Of a DNA stretch of 64,000 nucleotides, positions 44,186-53,169 are shown piece after piece; positions within the stretch are counted from its first letter, which is position 1, and the number at the start of each line of letters is the position of its first letter. A program made the translations under genes and the position numbers. The notes under the pieces were generated by a model that searched no databases, was not told the origin of the DNA, and saw only the letters and a list, made by a program, of their open reading frames with translations. This stretch comes from CAYRPN01 sp964426135 (GTDB taxonomy: Bacteria; Planctomycetota; Phycisphaerae; Phycisphaerales; Phycisphaeraceae): the NCBI GenBank assembly GCA_964426135.1, contig CAYRPN010000007.1, forward strand, positions 1 through 64,000, given 5' to 3'.

Positions 44186-44563
44186 ATGATGAAACGTGCA
44201 AAGACTCATCGCGATCTGGAGGTCTATGCGAAAGCGTTTGATGCCTCAATGAAGATCTTCGAGGAGTCGAAGGCGTTTCCGTCGGAGGAGAGGTACTCGC
44301 TGACCGACCAAATACGCCGTGCGTCGCGGAGTGTCTGTGCGAACCTGGCCGAAGCGTGGCGCAAGCGGCGATACGAAGCCGCCTTCGTTGCAAAGCTCTC
44401 GGATGTCGAGGCGGAAGCTGCGGAGACGCAAGTCTGGATCGAATTTGCGGTGAAATGCAACTATCTGAAGCGTGACGTTGGGCGTTTCCTGTATGCAGCC
44501 TACGACGCCATCATTGCAACCATCGTCGGTATGATCACGCATTCCAAGACTTGGATCCTCTGA
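44186..44563 (+). CDS. four-helix-bundle protein (23S rRNA intervening-sequence/S23 family)
   Basis: This 125-residue protein matches the S23/IVP family: MKRAKTHRDLEVYAKAFDAS, FPSEERYSLTDQIRRASRSVCANLAEAWRKRRYEAAFVAKLSDVEAEAAETQVWIEFAVKCNYL. These proteins form a pentameric four-helix bundle that binds nucleic acid; some are encoded in 23S rRNA intervening sequences, others serve as accessory (Avd-like) proteins of diversity-generating retroelements, and most have no known role. No reverse transcriptase or variable repeat is nearby. The gene lies inside the sugar ABC operon between inverted octamer arrays, which looks like a cassette insertion. ATG 44189 is an alternative start. Confidence 0.88.
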   Translation: MMKRAKTHRDLEVYAKAFDASMKIFEESKAFPSEERYSLTDQIRRASRSVCANLAEAWRKRRYEAAFVAKLSDVEAEAAETQVWIEFAVKCNYLKRDVGRFLYAAYDAIIATIVGMITHSKTWIL

Positions 44564-44574
44564 CCGAGGTTCGC

Positions 44575-46128
44575 ATGTCACCTCTTCACCCTCTCACCCC
44601 CTCACCCCCTCGTCCGTCCACCCACTCACCCCCTCACCCCCTCACCCCCTCATCCGCCCCGCCCTTGCTGCGCATGACCGGCATCAGCAAGTCGTACCCC
44701 GGCGTGAAGGCATTGCAGAACGTCAACTTCGATCTCCAGCAAGGCGAAGTCCTCGCGCTGCTCGGTGAAAACGGCGCGGGCAAATCCACGCTCATCAAAA
44801 TCCTCGGCGGGGCGCAGACCCCCGATGCGGGCACCATCGAGATCGATGGCCGGGCGCTCAAACTGGAGAACCCCATCGCCGCGCGGCGGGCCGGCATCAG
44901 CGTCATCTATCAGGAATTCAACCTCGTGCCGGCTCTGTCGGCGCGGGAGAATATGTTCCTCGGCCGGGAAAACACCTGGCTCCGCGCCGGACAGGAACAC
45001 CAGCGCGCCAAGGAACTTTTCGCCCGCCTCGGCATTCCCATCGACCCCGAAGCGCCTTGCCGGAGCCTGACCACCGGACAGCAGCAGATCGTGGAGATTG
45101 CTAAGGCGCTGGCTCAGGACGCCCGCATCATCGTGATGGATGAGCCGAGCGCCGCGCTGTCGCCGCGCGAGGTGGATGCGCTCTTCGTCATCATCGGCGA
45201 GTTGAAGCGGCAGGGAATCAGCATCGTTTACGTGAGTCATCGCCTCAATGAAATCTTCCAGATCGCCGACCGCGTGACGGTGCTGCGCGATGGCAAGTAT
45301 GTGGGCACGAAGCCCATCGGCGAACTGTCGCGCGGCAAGCTGATCGAGATGATGGTGGGGCGCAGCCTGGAGCAGGAGTTTCCCAAGGTGCGCGCTGCGA
45401 TCGGCCCGGCGCGGTTGAGCGTGCGCCACCTGTCGCGCGGCCGGGCGGTGCGGGACGTTTCCTTCGACGTGCATGCCGGCGAAGTGCTGGCGCTCACCGG
45501 CCTGATCGGCGCTGGGCGCACGGAAACCGCGCGCCTCATCTTCGGGGCGGACCAACGCGACGGCGGCACGATCGCGCTCGACGGCCAAGCGCTGAACATC
45601 CGCACACCGCGACACGCCATCGCCGCCGGCATCTGCCTGCTCACCGAAGACCGCAAATCGCAGGGCCTCGTGCTGGGCCTGCCGGTGGTCGAGAACTTCG
45701 GCCTGCCCAACATGCGTTCTTTCGCGCCGTGGGCCTGGCTGCACATCGGCCGCGAGCAGTCCGCCTTCGCCGAGCACACGCGACAACTGCAGATCAAGAT
45801 CACCGGCCCGCAGCAGCGAGCCGGCACGCTCTCGGGCGGCAACCAGCAGAAAATCGTCCTGGCGAAATGGCTTCAGCGCCATGCGGAAGTCATCATCTTC
45901 GACGAGCCGACGCGAGGCATCGACGTGGGCGCGAAGGTGGAGATTTACCAGCTCATCAACGCGCTGGCGGCGCAAGGCAAGGCGATCCTCATGATCAGCA
46001 GCGAGTTGCCCGAGGTGCTGGGCATGGCCGACCGCATCCTGGTCATGCACGAAGGCCGCGTGACCGGTCAGATCACGGATGTGAAAAACGCGACGCAGGA
46101 ACAGATCATGGGGCTGGCGGTGAAGTGA
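44575..46128 (+). CDS. sugar ABC transporter ATP-binding protein (RbsA type, two ABC cassettes)
   Basis: This protein of about 517 residues has two ABC domains as in RbsA/XylG. The first has Walker A ALLGENGAGKSTLIKIL, the Q-loop YQEFNLVPALS, signature LTTGQQQIVEIAKAL and Walker B IIVMDEPSAALS. The second has GLIGAGRTETARLIFG, SGGNQQKIVLAKWL and EVIIFDEPTRGID. Conserved sequence begins at MTGISKSYPGVKALQNVNFD (ATG 44674). An upstream ATG at 44575, with GAGG at 5 bp, would add about 33 repeat-encoded residues, and I use it because 44674 has no ribosome-binding site. Insertion of the octamer array may have changed the native start. Confidence 0.9.
   Translation: MSPLHPLTPSPPRPSTHSPPHPLTPSSAPPLLRMTGISKSYPGVKALQNVNFDLQQGEVLALLGENGAGKSTLIKILGGAQTPDAGTIEIDGRALKLENPIAARRAGISVIYQEFNLVPALSARENMFLGRENTWLRAGQEHQRAKELFARLGIPIDPEAPCRSLTTGQQQIVEIAKALAQDARIIVMDEPSAALSPREVDALFVIIGELKRQGISIVYVSHRLNEIFQIADRVTVLRDGKYVGTKPIGELSRGKLIEMMVGRSLEQEFPKVRAAIGPARLSVRHLSRGRAVRDVSFDVHAGEVLALTGLIGAGRTETARLIFGADQRDGGTIALDGQALNIRTPRHAIAAGICLLTEDRKSQGLVLGLPVVENFGLPNMRSFAPWAWLHIGREQSAFAEHTRQLQIKITGPQQRAGTLSGGNQQKIVLAKWLQRHAEVIIFDEPTRGIDVGAKVEIYQLINALAAQGKAILMISSELPEVLGMADRILVMHEGRVTGQITDVKNATQEQIMGLAVK
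44578..44650. repeat. octamer array CTCACCCC (right copy, partly coding)
   Basis: About seven imperfect units of CTCACCCC, interrupted by CTCGTCCGTCCAC, form the reverse complement of the array at 44097. It overlaps the predicted first codons of the ATPase gene, which would therefore start with a repeat-encoded Pro/Ser/His-rich stretch (PLHPLTPSPPRPSTHSPP). Confidence 0.8.
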
Positions 46129-46204
46129 GGAGGCGGAGTTGGACCACCGAGAGCACCGAAGGTGCGAGCCGTTAGCCGATAGCCGTTAGCCTTCAGCCTC
46201 CGCG

Positions 46205-46365
46205 GTTTAGCGACGGGGCTTGCCCCGCTCTTCTTCTTCGCGTCCTTTGAGTCATTGTGTCCTTCGTGGTTCTCCCTCCGCCTCTGCCGTGTCCGTCCTC
46301 GATGCTCTCGGTGTCGCGGTGGTCCGATTCCGATTCGCCAGACGGGGCAAGCCCCGTCGCTAAAC
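46205..46365. repeat. inverted pair of TTAGCG-family palindromes, copies 8 and 9
   Basis: GTTTAGCGACGGGGCTTGCC and on to CCGC (46205-46228) is followed about 110 bp later by its reverse complement ending CCCCGTCGCTAAAC (46341-46365). The pair fills the spacer between the ATPase and permease genes. The cores are identical to the single copy at 20437-20460. Confidence 0.75.
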
Positions 46366-46387
46366 TGACGGAGTCCGACGCGTCCGC

Positions 46388-47803
46388 ATGAAGCGCTTCC
46401 TCAAATCCCGTTTCGTCTCCAACTACGGCGCGGTGTTCGTGCTGCTGGGGCTGATCGTCTACTACAGCATCATCACCTGGAGCGAGCAGCATCCCGCTGA
46501 TGCCGCGGCCGGCCGGGCGCTGGCGAGACGCATCGTCGACGCGGGCGGCGGCGGCGTGCTGATCGTGGCCCGCGACACGGAGCCGGACCGCCTCTTCACC
46601 CAGGCGATCGAGCAGGAACTCACCCGGCTCGCCGGCCCTTCGGATGCCGGCAGCCGCGTTTACTTTCGGACGGTTCTGGGCGAACCCTCCGACGTGCGCG
46701 CCATGCTGGAGAACATCGGCAACGATCCGCACGATGCGAAGCTTCACTTCATCGCCACGCATCACGCCGGCGCGGAATGGGGCCCGCTGCAGGCGGAAAA
46801 GCTCGAAGCGCTGGCGGAAAAACATCCGTCGCTCAAGGGCGTGCGCGTCATCACGCCGGATAGTTACCGCTGGCCCAGCTTTCTCACCCGCGACAACCTC
46901 TTCAACATCATCAACCAGAACGCCGACGTCGCCATCATCGCCATCGGCATGACGCTGGTCATCATCACTGCGGGAATCGATCTGTCCGTCGGCAGCGTGC
47001 TCGCCCTGTGCGGCGTGATCATCTCCATCGTCATCCAGAAATACGCCGGCGGAAAGGACGCGACCGCCTTCGGCCTGATCGGCGGCGCCATGGCGGGCAT
47101 CGGCGTGGGCATTCTCGCCGGACTGATCAACGGCGCAGCCATCACCTTCTTCCGAGTCCCCGCTTTCATCATCACCCTCGCCATGATGATGATCGCCCGC
47201 GGCCTGTCGCTGATCATCGCCGTCGACTACCAGACCGCGCTCAAAGGCGGCGGCACCGAGGCGCTGCCCGAGGCGGTGAAGATCGAAGCCGTCGCCTACA
47301 GCAGCCTCGGCAACGGCGACATCCTGGGCATCCCCGCGCCGATCGTGCTCATGTTCGCGCTCTACGTCATCGCTCACATCACGATGAAACGCACCAGCTT
47401 CGGGCGATACGTGTATGCCGTCGGAGGCAACCCGGAGGCGGCGCGGCTCAGCGGCGTGCCCGTGCGCGGCGTGCTGCTGGCGGTCTACGCGCTGTGCGGG
47501 GCGATGGCGGCGATCGGCGGCATCGTCGATTCATCCCGTTTCGAAGGCGGCAGGCCCGGCGGCGGCGAACAGTACGAGTTGCGCGTCATCGCCGCTGTCG
47601 TCGTCGGAGGCACCAGCCTCGCCGGCGGCGAGGGCCGCATCTTCGGCACGCTCATCGGCGCCATGATCATGGCCGTGATCCAGAACGGCCTGACCATGGC
47701 GAATGTGAAACCCTACGAACGCATGGTGATCTTCGGCCTGCTCATCCTCGCCGCGGTGCTGCTGGACCAGTGGAAAAAGCGCGCGATGGCGGGGAAGCAT
47801 TGA
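46388..47803 (+). CDS. sugar ABC transporter permease (RbsC type) with large extracytoplasmic insert
   Basis: This 471-residue permease is of the ribose/xylose/galactose family (BPD_transp_2). The first membrane helix (GAVFVLLGLIVYYSIITW, residues 14-31) is followed not by the usual short loop but by about 120 residues of soluble alpha/beta sequence (about 38-160; GGGVLIVARDTEPDRLFTQA and LHFIATHHAGAEWG), then DNLFNIINQNADVAIIAIGMTLVIITAGIDLSVGSVLAL, the diagnostic permease stretch, and six to eight further helices (GNPEAARLSGVPVRGVL is the EAA-like contact loop). Family RbsC is about 320-350 residues, so the insert explains the extra length. The last 54 bp lie within the 207-bp duplication. 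Confidence 0.9.
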   Translation: MKRFLKSRFVSNYGAVFVLLGLIVYYSIITWSEQHPADAAAGRALARRIVDAGGGGVLIVARDTEPDRLFTQAIEQELTRLAGPSDAGSRVYFRTVLGEPSDVRAMLENIGNDPHDAKLHFIATHHAGAEWGPLQAEKLEALAEKHPSLKGVRVITPDSYRWPSFLTRDNLFNIINQNADVAIIAIGMTLVIITAGIDLSVGSVLALCGVIISIVIQKYAGGKDATAFGLIGGAMAGIGVGILAGLINGAAITFFRVPAFIITLAMMMIARGLSLIIAVDYQTALKGGGTEALPEAVKIEAVAYSSLGNGDILGIPAPIVLMFALYVIAHITMKRTSFGRYVYAVGGNPEAARLSGVPVRGVLLAVYALCGAMAAIGGIVDSSRFEGGRPGGGEQYELRVIAAVVVGGTSLAGGEGRIFGTLIGAMIMAVIQNGLTMANVKPYERMVIFGLLILAAVLLDQWKKRAMAGKH

Positions 47804-48166
47804 GCGAAGGCACGGCGCATCAACAATACGGACTCCACCTGATTCTCGCGCCGATGCCACTGGCAGGCTTGGCTGCCAGTGGACCTGCGAAAAGCAAGGC
47901 GGGGGCGTCGGTGGACGCGAGAAACGCACTGGCAGCCGAGCCTGCCAGTGCCATCAGCCGCGGTGCTGCTGGACCAGTGGAAAAAGCGCGCGATGGCGGG
48001 GAAGCATTGAGCGAAGGCACGGCGCATCAACAATACGGACTCCACCTGATTCTCGCGCCGATGCCACTGGCAGGCTTGGCTGCCAGTGGACCTGCGAAAA
48101 GCAAGGCGGGGGCGTCGGTGGACGCGAGAAACGCACTGGCAGCCGAGCCTGCCAGTGCCATCAGCC
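47750..48166. repeat. exact 207-bp tandem duplication spanning the permease 3' end
   Basis: Unit 1 (47750-47956) and unit 2 (47957-48163) are identical base for base as far as I can compare, and the match runs on to about 48166. Each unit begins with the last 54 bp of the permease gene including its stop and ends in a pair of CACTGGCAG hairpins (CCACTGGCAG..CTGCCAGTGG, and again CACTGGCAGCCGAGCCTGCC). Only the first copy belongs to the functional gene; the second carries a 3' fragment. No other gene is present between 47804 and 48210. Confidence 0.92.
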
Positions 48167-48210
48167 GAGCCCGCCAGTGCCATCAGCGCGAGAATCAAGT
48201 GGAATCCGTA

Positions 48211-51200
48211 TCAGTGGGCATGCTTGAACGCCGCATGATCCGCATTTCCATCGGCCAGCAGATACGCGAGCAGGTCGAGAATCTGTTCCTTGTCCAGCGT
48301 GCTCAGCAGGCCCGCCGGCATCACCGAAAGCGATGATGCGTGGCGCGACTGGATCGATTTCTTCTCGATCTTGTGCACCTGTGCCGCGGTCGGTCCCGAT
48401 TGAATCGTGACGCTCGTCTTGTCTTCAGCCACAATCAGACCCGACACCGGATTCTCTTCCGTCAGCTCGAAGGAGAAGCTCTTGAACTTGTCCTCCACGG
48501 CACGCGAAGGATCGAGAATCTCCTGCAACACCGTCTTCGCATCGCCCTTGTACTTCTTCACCGACTCGGTGAGATTGGGACCGAAGACCGCCCCCTCCTT
48601 GCCGAGCTGATGACACTGGGCGCAGGCGAGCTTCGTGTACAGTTCCTTGCCCCGCGCAAAGCTGCGGTGCTGATCCACCCGCTTCAGATCCTCCGAGAAA
48701 TCGGCGAGCTTCCATTCCGTGATCTTGTTCACCGGCAAGGGATTCTTCGCGAGGTAAGCCTCCGGATCTTCAGCCACGACGAACAGGCCGCGCATGATCA
48801 GGTGGTGGCCGGGGAACGAACAGAGGTATTCGTAAACGCCCGGTTCCTTGGGCGAGGTGAAATGGATGACCTGTTCCATGCGGTAGTCGACGAGTTTGCT
48901 GGCCCAGAGAATCTCCTTGCTCTGCGGCACGTAACTGACGTCAAAGCCCCTGGCGCCCAGGGCGATGGCGAGTTCACCGACCTCATTCGCCTTGCCGGGA
49001 TTGACGAGCATGATGTTGTGAGGCATGAAGTCTTCGTTGGCGAAGGTGAGTTGAATCTTCTTGCCGGGCTTCACCACGAGCCGGGTCACGTCATACATCA
49101 TGCGTTCGGGCACGGTGGCGATGCGGATGGTGGTGAGCTGCGGTGTGTCGGAGAGGATGCCTGATTTCTTGGAGGCAAGTTCGTCGGCTTCGCTGACGAC
49201 GCCGCCGCGCAGCGAAGGCTCAACCGTGAACCACAGGTGCTTCACGGTGGCCGCGGCGATGCGGGCGTGCGGCTCGGGCGATTCGAGCAACTGGCCCAAC
49301 AGTTTGGCGTTCTTCACGCCATGCTGCTGGTGCAGCCACAGGGCTTCGAGCAGCGCGTGGGCATCCTCCTTCCTGGCCGGATCAAACTGCCTGATCCAGT
49401 TCTGCAAGGCCGCCATGACTTCGCGCGTGTTGCGCTCGCTCAGTTCGACGCGGGTGCGATGACGGATGCCGTCGATGGGCGACTTGAGATTCTCAAGCAG
49501 CGCGGGAATCGGCTGGCCGTCAATGGCGACCGGCTTCTGCAAGGGGCGGCCCGTCGCCACGACGCGGTAAATGCGGCCGTGCTTGTGATCGCGGTTGGGA
49601 TCGCGCACGTTGTGCTGCATGTGGCCGATGATGGCGTTGTGCCAGTCGGAGACATAGAGCGCGCCGTCCACGCCGAAGATCGCATCGGAGGGACGGAAAT
49701 TCTTGTCGCCGCTCATGAGCAGGCCGCGCGATTTGTCTTCGCTCTTGCTGCCGTCGGCATTGACCCTGGTCACGATCAGTTCATCGCCCGCGGGCTCACC
49801 CCACACAGCGCCCGTTGTCGGGTTGCGATCCAGGCGATAGTGCTTGATGCCCAGGAAGCCGATCACGTTGCAGATGAGAAAATCGCCTTGCATGGCGTCG
49901 GGGAAGTTGGCACTGGAAACCACTTCGCTGGCGGTCACCGGGCGAACTTCCTTTTTCAGAAGTTCGTTCATTTTGAAACCGTTGCCGCTGGGGCGCACCT
50001 GGAACGCCCGGCCGCCGGTGCCGTCCGTTGCATACTGATAGCCCCAGTAATCGAAGGATGTGCCGTGCGGATTCGGCGAATTGCCCGCGTGCATCGAGAT
50101 GGCGAAGCGGCGCGGATCGAAGCGATACATGGCTGAAGCGCCGGTCTGCAGCGACGGCCCCCACGGATGCTCGTGGTTGTGCATCATGAAGACGCCGCTC
50201 TGCCAGTAGATCGCGCCGTCGGGCCCCATGATGAGATTGTTGGCGCCGTGGTGCGTGTCGGACGTGTCGAGTCCCTGCAGGAGGATCGTCTGCTGATCGG
50301 CCACGTCGTCGCCGTTGGTGTCCTTGAGGAAGACGAGATCCGACTTGCGGGTGACGATGACGCCGCCGTTCCAGAACTCAAAGCCCAGGGGGTTCTGCAC
50401 CCGGGCGAATTCCGTGACGCGATCGGCGCGGCCATCGCTGTTGTCATCATGCAGAATCACCAGCGCATCGTTCATTTCCTTGAGCGGTTCCCACTTGGGA
50501 TAGGTCGGCCAGACCGCGGCCCAAAGCCGGCCTTTGGTGTCCACCTGCATCTGGACCGGATTGATGAGCTGCGGGAATCGTGCTTCGTCGGCAAACAAGC
50601 TGACTTCGAAACCCCTTGCGACGCCCATGCGCTTGATGCCCTCTTCGCCGCTGACGTATTCGAGCCGGCCTTCCTTCTGCGCGTTGGAGCTCTTGCTGCC
50701 GCCGCCGACGTTGGACTTGACGGGAACGGGCGCGGGCACGTTGCTGTCGTCGATCCTGACGTCTTTGCCGGCTGCACGCGCCCAGATGCGCGGATCGCGA
50801 TTGGCGGTCATCACGTCGAACATGGTCAGTTCGTGCATGAGCACTTCCGCGTTGCTCTGGCCATCGACGAACTTCAGGCCGGAGCGACCGCCCCAGACAT
50901 CGTTGCCATCGGAGGCACGGAAGCGGTTGTACCAGTGCAGGTCCTTGTCGAGCACGGCTTCGCGCAGCTTCTCCAGTGCCGCGGTGGCGGGAACGCTCTT
51001 GCCCAGCAGCGCCTGCGCGATCACCTGAGCAAGCTGCCGGTTGCCTTCCGCGGTCAGATGAATGCCGTTGATCGTCAGCGGCGTCGAGGCCGACTTGTAG
51101 AGTTCCAGGGTGGGATGGAACAGGTCCACGAACGTGACGCCCGCTTCCTTCGCGGCGGCTTCGGTGGCCTTGGTGTAGGCTTCGAGGCGGATGTTGCTTT

Positions 51201-52794
51201 CCTTGCCGTCGGGCACGTTGGGGTTGCGCGTGTTTTCGTGGGCCATCGGACTGAAGAGCACGATGCGGGGATAGCCGGTGCCGCTGGGTTTGGTCGCGCG
51301 GGTCCTGGCGACGAAATCGACGAGTTGCTTGCGGTAGTCGTCAGCCTTGTCCACACCCGCGTACGATTCGTTGTAGCCGAAGAACGCGAAAACAATATCC
51401 GCCTTCACGATCTTCAAATAGGTGGGAATGTTGATCGCCCCGCTGCTGCGCGGGAATGAATTGGGCCGATCGCCGCTGGTGCCCAGGTTGCGAAATCGCA
51501 GTTGCAGATCGGGCGACTGACTCTGCAAAAGCGTCTCCAACCAGCCGTCGTGCTGCATGCGATCCGGCAGTCCGTTGCCGACCAGGGCGACGACATCGCC
51601 CTTCTTGAATACGAACGGCGAAGGATCGCGGTAGTCGGCAGGTACTTCCGCCGTCGTCGCAGCGGGCGCGGGAGCCGCGGGCTTGGCGGCGGCGGGTTTG
51701 TCGTCCTTCTTGTCGTCCTTCTTCTTGTCTTTCTTGTTGTCCTTCTTGTCCGCTTCCTTTTTCGGAGCAGTGGGCGCGCCTTTGGTGTTCGCATTGGCCG
51801 GAATCACGCTTTCGTAGCCGGCGTACATTTCCGGTTTGACGCCACGCGCGTAAGCGCCGCCGCCAAACGTGTTGGGCTTGAACGGGCCGACGAATGCGAT
51901 TTCCAGATCGGCCTTGATCGCGTCCTCCATGCCCAGCGCCCAGAAGCAGCCGTTCACAACCAGCCGACGATAACCGTCATTGGTGATGTCTTCGGAGGTG
52001 CCATAAAGCGTCGTGAACACGCGCCCCGCCTTGCCTGATGCGCCCTTGTAAGTGCGCGTCCATTCCGAAGGCATCGGCGGCTTCTTCGCATCCGGCGGCG
52101 AGTCAGGTTTCATGCCGTCCAGCGGCTGCGCCATCGTGAGAATCTCGCCATCGGTCGGCTTGCCCACATAACCGCCCACCTGCACCCAGACATCCTTCAC
52201 GCCGCGCAGAATCGGATGAGCCTTCTTGTCCTCCACGATCGTGATGCGCGTGCTCTGCTTGTGGTTCGTGCCGTAGTGACCCACCCAGGTCTGCCCCAGC
52301 ACCTGATGCCCGAAGCCCAGTTCGTAGCCGCTCACTTTGCTGTCGTAGGAATACTTGGCGAACGGATCTTCTTTGCTGGTCTTGAACGCATGCGTCGCCG
52401 TTCGCAAGCCGACCACCGGCCCGCCGCGGTTGAGGTAATCATCCAGATGTTTCATCTGCTCTTTGGGAAATGCCTGGAACCGCAGGAAGACCACCGCCAG
52501 GTCCGCGCTGTCGAGCGCTTCCATGCCTGGCATGTTCGAGTTGCCCACCTCGATTTCGCCGGTCTCCTTGTTCACATTAAAGAGCACCGTGCATTTGAAA
52601 CCATGATGCTTGGCGAGCAGCCGGGCGATGGCGGGCAACGACTCCTCGGAGCGATACTCGTGATCGCCGGCGAGAAAGACGACGTGCTTGCCTTTGCCCA
52701 CTCCTTCGGTGCCTTGGTAGACCAGCGGCGCCGCCTGAACGGATGCTGTCGCCTGCGAGATGAGCGTGACGAGGATTAGAGCGAAATGTTTCAT
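48211..52794 (-). CDS. ThuA/SGNH/PVC dehydrogenase/cupredoxin/cytochrome c giant fusion
   Basis: This 1527-residue exported protein uses the ATG at 52794 (AGGC at 8 bp; signal MKHFALILVTLISQATASVQ). Domains in order: ThuA-like (about 30-310; GKGKHVVFLAGDHEYRSEES), a Lys/Asp-rich linker, an SGNH/GDSL-type esterase (about 395-615; VVALVGNGLPDRMQHDGW, NLGTSGDRPNSF, ITINGIHLTAEGNRQLA), a PVC-type membrane-bound dehydrogenase propeller (about 725-1110), HEAT-like helices, an azurin-like cupredoxin (about 1270-1380; FANEDFMPHNIMLVN and YLCSFPGHHLIMRG carry the Cu ligands) and a C-terminal cytochrome c (CAQCHQLG about 1425). Dehydrogenase, cupredoxin and cytochrome together suggest periplasmic sugar or polyol oxidation; the added ThuA and esterase suggest deacylation or processing of the same substrate. 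Confidence 0.9.
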   Translation of the reverse strand: MKHFALILVTLISQATASVQAAPLVYQGTEGVGKGKHVVFLAGDHEYRSEESLPAIARLLAKHHGFKCTVLFNVNKETGEIEVGNSNMPGMEALDSADLAVVFLRFQAFPKEQMKHLDDYLNRGGPVVGLRTATHAFKTSKEDPFAKYSYDSKVSGYELGFGHQVLGQTWVGHYGTNHKQSTRITIVEDKKAHPILRGVKDVWVQVGGYVGKPTDGEILTMAQPLDGMKPDSPPDAKKPPMPSEWTRTYKGASGKAGRVFTTLYGTSEDITNDGYRRLVVNGCFWALGMEDAIKADLEIAFVGPFKPNTFGGGAYARGVKPEMYAGYESVIPANANTKGAPTAPKKEADKKDNKKDKKKDDKKDDKPAAAKPAAPAPAATTAEVPADYRDPSPFVFKKGDVVALVGNGLPDRMQHDGWLETLLQSQSPDLQLRFRNLGTSGDRPNSFPRSSGAINIPTYLKIVKADIVFAFFGYNESYAGVDKADDYRKQLVDFVARTRATKPSGTGYPRIVLFSPMAHENTRNPNVPDGKESNIRLEAYTKATEAAAKEAGVTFVDLFHPTLELYKSASTPLTINGIHLTAEGNRQLAQVIAQALLGKSVPATAALEKLREAVLDKDLHWYNRFRASDGNDVWGGRSGLKFVDGQSNAEVLMHELTMFDVMTANRDPRIWARAAGKDVRIDDSNVPAPVPVKSNVGGGSKSSNAQKEGRLEYVSGEEGIKRMGVARGFEVSLFADEARFPQLINPVQMQVDTKGRLWAAVWPTYPKWEPLKEMNDALVILHDDNSDGRADRVTEFARVQNPLGFEFWNGGVIVTRKSDLVFLKDTNGDDVADQQTILLQGLDTSDTHHGANNLIMGPDGAIYWQSGVFMMHNHEHPWGPSLQTGASAMYRFDPRRFAISMHAGNSPNPHGTSFDYWGYQYATDGTGGRAFQVRPSGNGFKMNELLKKEVRPVTASEVVSSANFPDAMQGDFLICNVIGFLGIKHYRLDRNPTTGAVWGEPAGDELIVTRVNADGSKSEDKSRGLLMSGDKNFRPSDAIFGVDGALYVSDWHNAIIGHMQHNVRDPNRDHKHGRIYRVVATGRPLQKPVAIDGQPIPALLENLKSPIDGIRHRTRVELSERNTREVMAALQNWIRQFDPARKEDAHALLEALWLHQQHGVKNAKLLGQLLESPEPHARIAAATVKHLWFTVEPSLRGGVVSEADELASKKSGILSDTPQLTTIRIATVPERMMYDVTRLVVKPGKKIQLTFANEDFMPHNIMLVNPGKANEVGELAIALGARGFDVSYVPQSKEILWASKLVDYRMEQVIHFTSPKEPGVYEYLCSFPGHHLIMRGLFVVAEDPEAYLAKNPLPVNKITEWKLADFSEDLKRVDQHRSFARGKELYTKLACAQCHQLGKEGAVFGPNLTESVKKYKGDAKTVLQEILDPSRAVEDKFKSFSFELTEENPVSGLIVAEDKTSVTIQSGPTAAQVHKIEKKSIQSRHASSLSVMPAGLLSTLDKEQILDLLAYLLADGNADHAAFKHAH

Positions 52795-52931
52795 GATGTT
52801 GCCTGTCAATGCCGGCTGGACGGTTCAGTAGCCGTGGTGGAAAGTCATTGCCATTCTCCGGTGGCGACCGATGAGTGTAACAAGCCTCAGCCGCCTCCAC
52901 GCTCGCCAACTCCACTGCCACGATTCGGGGG

Positions 52932-53055
52932 AGTGTCCTAGTCTGAAAAGTTTGGGTGGCTGGGGTGGAGTCTTCGACACCCCGGCGCTCTGCTGCCTAT
53001 CGTGCCGGGGTTTCGCGGACGAAACCCCAGCCACCCAGATTCAGACTAGGACACT
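52932..53055. repeat. 124-bp miniature element with perfect 16-bp terminal inverted repeats
   Basis: The ends AGTGTCCTAGTCTGAA (52932-52947) and TTCAGACTAGGACACT (53040-53055) are exact reverse complements. The next inner part (GGGTGGCTGGGG/CCCCAGCCACCC) also pairs, and the centre has another hairpin (CCGGGGTTTCG/CGAAACCCC). It encodes nothing. It resembles a MITE or large REP element. Confidence 0.85.
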
Positions 53056-53169
53056 ACCTGCTTCGGGCGCACGACTGTCCAGCCGAGTCGGCAACCCGCC
53101 CGAATCGGACCTGGTGCGAGAAAGACGAGGCCGAGGGAGCGACGGAGCCTGGCGCGGGCAGGTTTCGAC

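Noticed and set aside
44186..44563. Diversity-generating retroelement accessory (avd) gene
   Set aside because: The protein fits the four-helix-bundle family, but no reverse transcriptase, template repeat or variable repeat is found in the window.
44650..46050. 466-residue minus-strand open frame
   Set aside because: It is opposite the ABC ATPase, whose Walker and signature motifs are unmistakable.
47008..48336. 442-residue plus-strand open frame through the permease and the duplication
   Set aside because: It is Arg/His-rich out-of-frame translation of the permease followed by the repeated non-coding segment; repetition of the peptide comes from the 207-bp duplication.
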